A stretch of DNA of 62,640 bases from Deltaproteobacteria bacterium (GTDB taxonomy: Bacteria; Desulfobacterota; Syntrophia; Syntrophales; UBA5619): positions 1 to 62,640 of the forward strand of contig JAJFTY010000185.1 of NCBI GenBank assembly GCA_021372695.1, in the 5' to 3' direction. Below the pieces are notes generated by a model that was not told where the DNA came from, made no database searches, and saw only the letters and a list, made by a program, of their open reading frames with translations. A program made the position numbers and the translations under genes. This document shows positions 45,528-53,204 of this stretch, in pieces. Each line of letters starts with the position of its first letter. Position 1 is the first letter of the stretch.

Positions 45528-46586
45528 ATGAAACGCGTCGAATGGCTCCTGGCACGGAAAGAGGAGACGGTCCTCAACGTCTTCAAACTCAAAACCATGG
45601 TCCAAGAGGATGATACGGTCGCCATTCTCTTCTACGGCAGCCCGGACCCGGATGCCGTGGCCTCCGCGATGGCCCTCCGCGAGATCCTCAACCAGACGAA
45701 ACCCCTCTCGAGATGCATCTTTGTCGCGACAGAGCCCGTAATCCGGTATCAGAATGCCGAGTTCATCCGGGAGATGAAGGTCGAAATCCAGATGCTCGAC
45801 AAGGTCGACCTCAAGGAGTACCGCCTGATTGCCGTGGTGGACTCCCAGCCCACCTTCTTCGGAGAGCTCCTGGGGAGTGTGAAGCCCCAGATCGTGCTCG
45901 ATCATCACCCCTGTAAATCGACGTGGCATGCCTCGCTGGCCGATGTCCGACCCTCCTACGGGGCGCTCGCGACGATCATGACGGAATATCTGCTGGCCGC
46001 GCGGGCGAGAATTTCAAAACGCCTCTACACGGCGCTTCTCTACGGCATCCGCAGCGATACGCTCAATTTCGAGCGGGATGTCAGCCTGGAGGATATCGGC
46101 GCCTATTATCTCAATTTTTCGAGGGCAAACCGGCAGCTCATCCGCCGGATCGAGCTGAACCAGATTCCCGAGAAATTTCTCAAGTACTTCGACTACGCCT
46201 TCCAGCACAAACGCCGCTACCGGGACCGCGTGATCGTTTTTCTGGGAGCGGTGGACAGCCCGGACGCCTGTGTCCAGGTGGCCGACTTTTTACTGCGGGT
46301 GATCAACATCTTCTACGTCGTCATCGCGGGCATCTTCAAGGAGCGGATGGTCATCATCTTCCGCGGAGATGGATATCGGCAGGATTGCGGCGCCATCGCC
46401 AGAAAATCATTCGGCATATTCGGAGCCGCGGGCGGTCACCGGAGCGCAGCCCGGGTGGAGATCCCCATGGATATCCTGAGGAAGCTTCTGGACAACGACC
46501 TTTCGCAGGAGACGGTGGACCGGTTCCTGGTGCAGCATCTGCGGCGGAAGCGGCAGCCGTCTGCCGGGACGGCCGCGGGCGGCTGA
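45528..46586 (+). CDS. DHH-family phosphoesterase (NrnA-like)
   Basis: A 352-residue DHH/DHHA1 phosphodiesterase. The DHH part has ILFYGSPDPDAVASAMALRE, VVDSQPTFF, VLDHHPCKSTWHASL and PSYGALATIMTE (metal ligands Asp and His). The C-terminal DHHA1 domain ends with GAAGGHRSAARVEIP. Relatives degrade nanoRNA or pAp, or cyclic dinucleotides. It lies 116 bp after polA on the same strand. AAGAGAC precedes the ATG. The exact substrate cannot be assigned. Confidence 0.88.
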   Translation: MKRVEWLLARKEETVLNVFKLKTMVQEDDTVAILFYGSPDPDAVASAMALREILNQTKPLSRCIFVATEPVIRYQNAEFIREMKVEIQMLDKVDLKEYRLIAVVDSQPTFFGELLGSVKPQIVLDHHPCKSTWHASLADVRPSYGALATIMTEYLLAARARISKRLYTALLYGIRSDTLNFERDVSLEDIGAYYLNFSRANRQLIRRIELNQIPEKFLKYFDYAFQHKRRYRDRVIVFLGAVDSPDACVQVADFLLRVINIFYVVIAGIFKERMVIIFRGDGYRQDCGAIARKSFGIFGAAGGHRSAARVEIPMDILRKLLDNDLSQETVDRFLVQHLRRKRQPSAGTAAGG

Positions 46587-46605
46587 TCTTCCTCCGGAAT
46601 TGAAG

Positions 46606-47064
46606 TCAATTCCGCATGGAGGGGGGAGGCGGCGTCGAGATCTGCACGCGCTTTTCTCCCTTGACCCAGACGGTGACATTTTGCCCGGGAAGTGAAAACA
46701 AGTTGCCGATCTTTTCTTCCCGGTCGTCGAAGATTTCGTGTCCGTAAGGAAGGACCCCGGCCCCCATCCCCTGAGACTTGATGTTGAAGATCAGTTCCTT
46801 CAGACGCGGCGGATCGAGATCGAGCGGCTTCCACAGGTCGGATTCCAGGGTCCACGCCTTCACGATGCCAATGATCGCAGCGGGATAGAGATCCGAGCCG
46901 GTCAGATAGTACTTCATCTCCGGATCGACCTGGGCGGACAGATAGGCGTTCGTGGTCTCCAGGTTTGGCCGGAGCGAGCCGTAGCAACCGCCGGAAAACC
47001 GTTTGACAAGGATGATCAGAGCGATGGCGGCGAGCAGGATCAAGAAAAGAATCTGCATATCCAT
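46606..47064 (-). CDS. Membrane-anchored hypothetical protein
   Basis: A 152-residue protein with one N-terminal membrane helix (LFLILLAAIALIILVKRF). The rest is soluble and contains SGSDLYPAAIIGIVKAW-like text (TGSDLYPAAIIGIVKAW) and a VTVWVKGEKRVQIS strand pair. No family recognised. AGGAATCATC precedes the ATG. The likely site is the inner membrane with the body on one side. It is the last gene of a leftward group of three small genes. Confidence 0.6.
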   Translation of the reverse strand: MDMQILFLILLAAIALIILVKRFSGGCYGSLRPNLETTNAYLSAQVDPEMKYYLTGSDLYPAAIIGIVKAWTLESDLWKPLDLDPPRLKELIFNIKSQGMGAGVLPYGHEIFDDREEKIGNLFSLPGQNVTVWVKGEKRVQISTPPPPSMRN

Positions 47065-47130
47065 GATGATTCCTGCCCTTGGCTGAGAGGTCGGCCGCCC
47101 TCGCTTCGGGGCGAGAGCGGCCCGGAAAGA

Positions 47131-47409
47131 CTACTCCTCGGTGTTCTTGGACGGGGATGGGCTTTTTCCCGCGTCGGATGTCTTGGACTCCTTCTTTTCC
47201 GCTGGCGGCTTCTCTGCGGCCGGTGCCTTTCTTCCGCCGTAGTCCGTGGCATACCAGCCGCTCCCCTTGAGGTGGAAGGAGGAGAGAGACATCAGCTTCT
47301 GTACGGACCCCTTACAGAATTTGCAGCACTTTACCGCGGGATCCGTGACTCCCTGAAAAACCTCGAATTCTTCGCCGCACTTCCGGCATTTATACTCGTA
47401 AATGGGCAT
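47131..47409 (-). CDS. FmdB-family zinc-ribbon protein
   Basis: A 92-residue protein beginning MPIYEYKCRKCGEEFE with CxxC pairs (CRKC and CKFC), the FmdB-type zinc ribbon. The second half is rich in Lys, Pro, Glu and Ser and looks disordered. GGAGG before the ATG is well placed. The family may be regulatory; no partner is proven. It sits between two unknown genes on the same strand. Confidence 0.9.
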   Translation of the reverse strand: MPIYEYKCRKCGEEFEVFQGVTDPAVKCCKFCKGSVQKLMSLSSFHLKGSGWYATDYGGRKAPAAEKPPAEKKESKTSDAGKSPSPSKNTEE

Positions 47410-47433
47410 CCAAAAACCTCCATCATTTTAATC

Positions 47434-47961
47434 TTATTGAACCAGATCTCCGATCCGGTAGCGGTCGCTGAAACAGTCCATGACCAGATTCATGTCCGAA
47501 TCCATGGCCGGTTTGAGAAGACTCCGGGTGATCCGGTGAACCTTCTCCTCTTCATTGGACTTTTCCTCGTCCGGGGCGTCGAAATTACCCTCGCCCCGCT
47601 CGAAGCGGACGACATGCACCAACTCGTGGGCAGCGATGTAGAGCATCAGCGGCGAAAGCCGGATGAACGAGTGAGCGCGCTCTACAGCGTCGAGGATCCG
47701 GTCGTCCTGGAGGCAGATGCGGTAGAAGTGGAAACGATCGTTCCCCTCCTCGGCCTCCTTCCGGACCTGGTATTTGCAGAGATGCGCGAAAGCGCCCTCG
47801 CGTACCTCGTGTTTCTCCAGAAACGCAAGCGTTTTAACGTCATACCGTCTTTCCCGCCATTCGGCAGGCGCGATGCGGAAATAGTTTCCCGCCAATCTCT
47901 CGGCCTGCGCGAAGACACGGCCGGAAAGCGATATCTGTTCCGGACTGAAATACCGCCCCAT
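47434..47961 (-). CDS. Small HExxH-containing protein, putative metallopeptidase
   Basis: A 175-residue soluble protein. The motif AAHELVHVVRFERGEGNFDA near residues 110-130 has HELVH and a downstream Glu, as in zinc peptidases, but no known family is recognised. The N-terminal half (SGRVFAQAERLAGNYF) is helical. GGAGG precedes the ATG. It lies 24 bp before the FmdB-like gene and 196 bp after the downstream end of the alr-ddl cluster. Catalytic activity is inferred only from the motif. Confidence 0.6.
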   Translation of the reverse strand: MGRYFSPEQISLSGRVFAQAERLAGNYFRIAPAEWRERRYDVKTLAFLEKHEVREGAFAHLCKYQVRKEAEEGNDRFHFYRICLQDDRILDAVERAHSFIRLSPLMLYIAAHELVHVVRFERGEGNFDAPDEEKSNEEEKVHRITRSLLKPAMDSDMNLVMDCFSDRYRIGDLVQ

Positions 47962-48157
47962 CCCAGAATCTCCTCCCGCTTCGAAACGGCGCTAATATAT
48001 GCACAGGCTTGCGCCTGTCAACCGAAATTTTCCCCGCTCTCCGACCTCTCGCCGGACTGCAAAGGAGGTCGAGGCGAAGCTTCTCCGTCATCGAAAGCAG
48101 CCCTTCGGACAGGCGCGTGCGATACGGCCTGCCGGGATGGCGCCGGTCAACGGTCTG

Positions 48158-49231
48158 TCAGAGAGGGCCTCTCTTGCCCGCGTGGACCTGGAGCGCATAC
48201 TGGATGATCCGATCGATCAGGTCGGCCTGGGTGATCCCTGCCGCCGCCGCCTGGTGGAACAGCACGGTGGAGGGCGTCATCCCAGGGAGCGTGTTCGGCT
48301 CCAGGACCGCGACCCGGCCGTCTTTTCTGACGAACATGTCGATTCGCGCATAGCCCTTGAGATTCAGGCTGAGGAAGGTGGCGACCGCGGTTTCGCGGAT
48401 TTTTTGGATCTGTTCCTCGGGAAGCCGCGCGGGGGTCTTGTTCTCGCCCTGCCCGTAGAGGAACTTGTCCTCCAGCGAGAGGACGTCGTCCGTCGGGATG
48501 GTCTCGGAAGGGATCAGAGCCTCGGGTGCGTCCACGCCCAGCACACCGCAGGTGACCTCCATCCCGGTGAGAAACTCTTCCACGAGGGCCACGTTGTCCC
48601 AAAGAAGGGCGTTGTCGACGGCACCAGGGACCCCTTCGGGGGTCGTGACCTTCTTCACGGCCGTGCTGCACCCCTCCCGGCAGGGTTTGACGACGCAGGG
48701 GAAGCCGATCTCTTTCGCGATCTCATCCCGGATTGCCGCCTTCTCCCGGTCCCAGCTTTGCCGCGGGATCGAAATCGTCCGCGGGACGTCGATCCCGCTG
48801 ATCTGGAGGATCTGCCGGCAGACGTACTTGTCCATCCCGATGGCCGAGGCCAGGACGCCGGAGCCCGTGTAGGGGACCCCGAGCAGTTCGAGGAGCCCCT
48901 GCATGCAGCCGTCCTCCCCGTATTTTCCGTGGAGGCCGAGACACACGACGTCCACCTGGCCCTTCAGCGATTCGTAGGGGATCGGCTTGGCTTCGTGGGC
49001 GAGGTCCTCCTCGATGTCTTTTGTGCTGTTGCGCATGAGGAGTTTGACCGGAATCTCCCAGAGGGCCGCTTTGCTGTCCATGAAGATGGGAAGGGGATCA
49101 TATTTGCGGCGGTCGATCTTGCTGAAGATGTTTCTTCCACTCTCCAGCGAGACCTCCTTTTCCGAGGAGAGCCCCCCCATGATGATCCCGACCTTCCATT
49201 TCTTCAACTTCTCTTCTCTCATTTCTTCCAT
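48158..49231 (-). CDS. Divergent D-alanine--D-alanine ligase-like ATP-grasp enzyme (copy 1)
   Basis: A 357-residue Ddl-family ligase. LGLHGKYGEDGCMQGLLELL and GVPYTGSGVLASAIGMDK are conserved, as is EPNTLPGMTPS near the C terminus. Two places differ from standard Ddl: the Ser loop reads REGCSTAV instead of EGSSxGV, and the loop before the ATP site reads SLEDKFLYGQG without the usual Tyr-containing YDYxAKY. It is the last gene of the cluster and starts one base after the outer-membrane gene. It may make a D-Ala-D-Ala or another D-dipeptide. Confidence 0.85.
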   Translation of the reverse strand: MEEMREEKLKKWKVGIIMGGLSSEKEVSLESGRNIFSKIDRRKYDPLPIFMDSKAALWEIPVKLLMRNSTKDIEEDLAHEAKPIPYESLKGQVDVVCLGLHGKYGEDGCMQGLLELLGVPYTGSGVLASAIGMDKYVCRQILQISGIDVPRTISIPRQSWDREKAAIRDEIAKEIGFPCVVKPCREGCSTAVKKVTTPEGVPGAVDNALLWDNVALVEEFLTGMEVTCGVLGVDAPEALIPSETIPTDDVLSLEDKFLYGQGENKTPARLPEEQIQKIRETAVATFLSLNLKGYARIDMFVRKDGRVAVLEPNTLPGMTPSTVLFHQAAAAGITQADLIDRIIQYALQVHAGKRGPL

Positions 49232-49232
49232 T

Positions 49233-50003
49233 TTAGAAACTCACTGTCAGGCCCACATAGGGACCCTGAAATTGGGTGTCCAGAAACTTGTCGTTGTGAT
49301 CGATCTTGAGCCGGATGATCTTGTAGCCGCCATGGATGTCCAGGAAGGGGAAGGGGGTCCAGGAAAGGTCCGCCAACCCCTCGTAGAGATAGTTGCGGGA
49401 ATAGGCCACGCCCGTGACCTTCGCCCTGGCTTCGAGCAGCCCGGCTAAGAGACCGACATGGGCGCCGACCCCAACCATCGGGATGGGGACGCGCACCGTG
49501 AAATCGGCGGAGGTCGCAGTGGCGGGGGCTTCCATCTTCGCCTCGCCGTCGATAACCTTGATCTGCCCGATGGCGGAGAGCGAGAAGCCGGCGAGGATGT
49601 TTTCCAAGTCGAGGAATTTGTACTGATACTCCAGATCCAGCATCCGGAGTTTCAGATCGGTATTCACGTCGGACCCGGCGGCGAAAGTCTGACCGTTGAA
49701 GTTGACCGGGGAGGCGAGCCTTGTCGATCCCGAATACTTGATCGGCGTATAGGCTAGGCTGAGCCGATGTTTGCCCACTCCGCCGAAGGCCTCGAATGTC
49801 GGGAATGACTCGCTGCCGACCCCCAGGTTGTCCTTCAGGTTGAGGTCGGTTCCGACCTTTGCGTCGGAATCCGCCTTCATGTCCGCCTTCATGGCGGGAA
49901 ACCAGTACAGGGCCCTCGCGCCGATCTCGAACGCACCCGCAGGCATCGCCGAACTGAGGAGCAGTGTCAGGGCGCAAAATACCGTCCAGAATGATCTTTT
50001 CAT
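49233..50003 (-). CDS. Outer-membrane beta-barrel protein
   Basis: A 256-residue protein with a signal peptide (FWTVFCALTLLLSSAMPAGA). The body alternates hydrophobic and polar residues in barrel-like strands (IGARALYWFPAM, HRLSLAYTPIKY, GPYVGLTVSF) and ends in Phe, as outer-membrane proteins do. The ATG at 50003 follows AAGGAGGC; the longer frame to 50036 is not needed. It lies between two Ddl-like genes in one leftward unit, which is unusual. Ligand unknown. Confidence 0.8.
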   Translation of the reverse strand: MKRSFWTVFCALTLLLSSAMPAGAFEIGARALYWFPAMKADMKADSDAKVGTDLNLKDNLGVGSESFPTFEAFGGVGKHRLSLAYTPIKYSGSTRLASPVNFNGQTFAAGSDVNTDLKLRMLDLEYQYKFLDLENILAGFSLSAIGQIKVIDGEAKMEAPATATSADFTVRVPIPMVGVGAHVGLLAGLLEARAKVTGVAYSRNYLYEGLADLSWTPFPFLDIHGGYKIIRLKIDHNDKFLDTQFQGPYVGLTVSF

Positions 50004-50126
50004 GGGAGCCTCCTTCCGGTGTGGGTTGAGTCTCATGATTCCGGCCTCCGTTTGCTTCCGTGACTCGACCGTATAGCACTGAATCCCGCCATTTTCCAGG
50101 ATGCTGTCACACTTTTCAAAAGCCTC

Positions 50127-51191
50127 TCACAGGGGCCCATGTTTCCCCCGGTGAATGATCAGGGCATTTTCGATCAGCCGGCTCAGGATCATCGACGGAA
50201 GCATCCCGGCGCAGGCCGCCTGCTCGAAGAAAAACGAAGAGGGGGCCATGCCCGATGAGGAGTTGGGGTCCGTGATCAGGATCCTGCCGTCGGTCAGGTA
50301 AAAGCCGTCGATCCGCCCGTAGGATCGGAACCCCAGCGCCCGGAAGGCGCGGACCGCCTCATGCTTGATCGCATCGACGACGGTCGGCGGGATGTTCCTG
50401 GGCGGCGTGAATTTCCGGCAACGGCCGGGCATGTACTTGTCGTCATAGGTGAAATAGTCGCTCTGCGGGGTGATCTCCGTAACGTCGAGGGGGTGGATCT
50501 CGCCATCCTCCTCCAGAACGATGGAGGAGAACTCGATTCCGTCGATGAACTCCTCGACGAGCACGGCCCGATCCCATTTCAGGGCCGCTTCGATGCCCTC
50601 CGCGATCGAGTCTCCGGTCCGGACCAGGGTCACGCCGATGCTGGAACCCTCGCGGGGGGGTTTCGTAAAGATGGGGAGTGTGAAGCGGGTGAGGAGGGTG
50701 CGGATCACCCCCTCCCGGTCATTCCGCCATTCCCGTTCGTGGACCAGGAGGCTCTGGGGTACGCCGATGCCGGCGGCCTGGAGAATCCGCTGCTGGATGT
50801 GCTTGTCCATGCCGAGGGCGGAGGCGAGGACGCCGGGTCCCGTATAGGGAATGCCAAGCAGTTCCAGGAGCCCCTGAATGCAGCCGTCCTCGCCGAATTT
50901 CCCGTGGAGCGAGAGGAAGGCGAAGTCGATCTCCGCCTTCAACCCCTCGTAGGAGATCCGCCGCGCCTCCTTGTCCAGGCGCTCCGTGATGTCCGTCGTC
51001 GTGTTCTGGGAGACGAGCTGCCAGGGGATCACCCAGAGCCGCCCCTCTCCGTCCATGAATATGGGAACGGGCGCGTAAGCTTCCCGGTCCAGGTTGTCGT
51101 GTACGTTTCTGCCGCTGTTGAGGGAGACCTCCCGTTCGGACGAGATGCCTCCCAGAATGACTCCAACACGCAATTGATTCATATGCTCCAT
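50127..51191 (-). CDS. Divergent D-alanine--D-alanine ligase-like ATP-grasp enzyme (copy 2)
   Basis: A 354-residue paralogue of the ligase 896 bp downstream. It keeps LSLHGKFGEDGCIQGLLELL, GIPYTGPGVLASALGMDK, the Ser loop PPREGSSIGV and a YDDKYMP segment. The metal-binding end reads TDPNSSSGMAPSS where E-x-N-T-x-P-G is usual, so the Glu is replaced by Asp and the Pro is missing. It starts three bases after the racemase stop, in the same transcript. Two unlike ligases in one unit suggest two different products or a heteromeric role, inferred only. Confidence 0.85.
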   Translation of the reverse strand: MEHMNQLRVGVILGGISSEREVSLNSGRNVHDNLDREAYAPVPIFMDGEGRLWVIPWQLVSQNTTTDITERLDKEARRISYEGLKAEIDFAFLSLHGKFGEDGCIQGLLELLGIPYTGPGVLASALGMDKHIQQRILQAAGIGVPQSLLVHEREWRNDREGVIRTLLTRFTLPIFTKPPREGSSIGVTLVRTGDSIAEGIEAALKWDRAVLVEEFIDGIEFSSIVLEEDGEIHPLDVTEITPQSDYFTYDDKYMPGRCRKFTPPRNIPPTVVDAIKHEAVRAFRALGFRSYGRIDGFYLTDGRILITDPNSSSGMAPSSFFFEQAACAGMLPSMILSRLIENALIIHRGKHGPL

Positions 51192-51194
51192 GCC

Positions 51195-53162
51195 TTATAT
51201 ATCCCAGACAAAAGTGACGCCGCTTGTCGGAAAGATCCAGGCGTCGTTGCCGAGGCGCAATGTCACCGATTTCCCCTCCTCCCGGGTCGTCTCCGGGTAG
51301 GGATGCTTCCCGGCGAAAAATCCGACCTCCCTCACGTTCCGGATGCCCGCTCCTGCGTACTGGAAGGAGATCTCCATCCCGCGTGTCGGATAGACCAGAT
51401 AGGCGGAGAAGAGGCGGTTGCTCTTGAGCTGTTTCGTCTCGATCTCGATCTCCACGCGGACCGGCCGGTTCAGCTTCTTTTCGAGCTCTGCCGAGCCGAA
51501 CCAGACCTCATAGCCCCGTTTCGTGTTCTCCGCCCGGATGAGCGGCACCTCCTCCCCGTCGATCCGGACGCGGTTCACGCGGAAGTCACGCTCGGCGACC
51601 AACCCCTCGCCGGGACTGAGCAGCCACCGGTATTCGCACCGCGCATCCTCGAAGAATGCGGCGAGCTGTCCGTTGTCCGCGGCGCAGCCGATCATGAAGA
51701 CAGGGTTCCGGATCTCTTTGGTGTACTCGACGCAGGTCGTCACCCGGAAGGAGTCCCGTCGGGCAGGATCCTGGGCCTCCTGAGGAGAGAATTCCTCCAC
51801 CCGGATGCGGTAGCGGAAATTGTCCCGGAGTTCGAGCCGGCGATCCTCCTTCCCGAAGAGGGTTTCGAACATCTCGTAGTAGATCGCATCGCCCAGCTCC
51901 GAGTTTTGCGCCCGCGTCTGGAAACAGTGGCGGATGATGCTGTCGATCCGGGCGATTGACTTCTCTTCGTCCGGAATGAATATCCGCCTGAGGCTCGGCT
52001 CCACGCGGTCGGTCTTCCCCTCCTTCAGGAAGATCCGCGGCGCCCGTTTCCCCAGCGCACAGAGGGTCTCGTAGCTGATCGAGCGGGTCTTTGCGGCGAT
52101 CTCGTCGGCCGTGATCCGTTCGCCCCCCTGTTCACCCATGAGAACGACCTCGTCACCCACGGCGCACTCGGGGATCCCGCTGACGTCGAGGGTGCACATG
52201 TCCATCGAGATCCGGCCGGCAATGGGAACGCGTTTCCCCCGGATCAGCGCCTCCCCCTGGTTGGAGAGCAGCAGGTCGAAGCCATCGCCGTACCCGACGG
52301 GGATGGTCGCGATCCGGGTGGGGCGCCTGGTGATGAAGGTCCGGCAGTAGCCGATGCTGTATCCTTCGGGGAACTCCTTGACGAGGACCACCCGGGTCTT
52401 GAAGCTCATCACCGGGGCGAGGAGGGCGATCTGGCGGGTTTCCGGCGATGGATAGATGCCGTAAGAGACGATCCCGGGCCGCACCATATCCAGGTGGTAC
52501 TCCGGATAGTTCAGGATGGCGCCGCTGTTGGAGATGTGCCGCAGCGGTATCCGGATGCCCTCTTTTTCCAGCTCTCCCAGGACCTCCTGGAAGGCCTTCC
52601 ACTGAAGCGGATTGTAATAGGAGAGAATTTCGCTCTCGGCGAAATGGGTGAAGATCCCTTCCAGGTTCAAATCGGGAAGAGAGGTGATTTCGCGGATGAC
52701 GCGGCGCGCTTCAGACTGAATCGTTCCGCCCCGGCCCATCCCCGTGTCCACCTCGACGTGAAGGGGCGCCCGGATGCCCGCCCTGTGCGCCTTTGCCTGG
52801 AGCTCCCGGGCAAAGCCGAGGTCGGAGACCGAGGGGGTCAGGCCGTATTTGATGATCTGATCGATCTCGGAGCCGGTGGCGGGGGAGAGGATCAGAATCG
52901 GGGCTGAAATTCCGCTCACTCGCAGCTGGACCCCTTCATCGGCGTTCGCCACGCCGAGAAAGGCGGCGCCGTTCCGGAGGGCGGCGTTGGAGATCTCGAT
53001 CGCCCCGTGGCCGTAGGCGTCGGCCTTGACCACCTGCATGATCTTCACGCCCGGCCCGGCCAGCCGCTTCATCTCAGACCAGTTTGCAGCGAAGTGGCCG
53101 AGGTCGACCTCCACCCAACTGCGGTATTTGTCGTCTTTTTTCAAACCGATCACCTGATCCAA
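51195..53162 (-). CDS. alr: Alanine racemase with unknown C-terminal domain
   Basis: A 655-residue protein. Residues 1 to about 380 are a fold III PLP alanine racemase: SWVEVDLGHFAANW, VVKADAYGHGA with the PLP lysine (about 46), HVEVDTGMGRGG, GYSIGYCRTF with the catalytic Tyr, GYGDGFDLLLSN and GRISMDMCTLDV. Normal racemases end here. The remaining 270 residues, starting near DRVEPSLRRIF, match nothing I recognise; they are rich in beta strands and end SGVTFVWDI. It begins the alr-ddl-barrel-ddl transcript. It could supply D-Ala (or another D-amino acid) to the ligases. Confidence 0.88.
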   Translation of the reverse strand: MDQVIGLKKDDKYRSWVEVDLGHFAANWSEMKRLAGPGVKIMQVVKADAYGHGAIEISNAALRNGAAFLGVANADEGVQLRVSGISAPILILSPATGSEIDQIIKYGLTPSVSDLGFARELQAKAHRAGIRAPLHVEVDTGMGRGGTIQSEARRVIREITSLPDLNLEGIFTHFAESEILSYYNPLQWKAFQEVLGELEKEGIRIPLRHISNSGAILNYPEYHLDMVRPGIVSYGIYPSPETRQIALLAPVMSFKTRVVLVKEFPEGYSIGYCRTFITRRPTRIATIPVGYGDGFDLLLSNQGEALIRGKRVPIAGRISMDMCTLDVSGIPECAVGDEVVLMGEQGGERITADEIAAKTRSISYETLCALGKRAPRIFLKEGKTDRVEPSLRRIFIPDEEKSIARIDSIIRHCFQTRAQNSELGDAIYYEMFETLFGKEDRRLELRDNFRYRIRVEEFSPQEAQDPARRDSFRVTTCVEYTKEIRNPVFMIGCAADNGQLAAFFEDARCEYRWLLSPGEGLVAERDFRVNRVRIDGEEVPLIRAENTKRGYEVWFGSAELEKKLNRPVRVEIEIETKQLKSNRLFSAYLVYPTRGMEISFQYAGAGIRNVREVGFFAGKHPYPETTREEGKSVTLRLGNDAWIFPTSGVTFVWDI

Positions 53163-53204
53163 ATCTGCACCCTATCTCTCCGCGCTTTTCCCGGCGCATA
53201 TACC

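Noticed and set aside
50361..51959. 532-residue plus-strand frame
   Set aside because: It is antisense to ddl copy 2 and alr.
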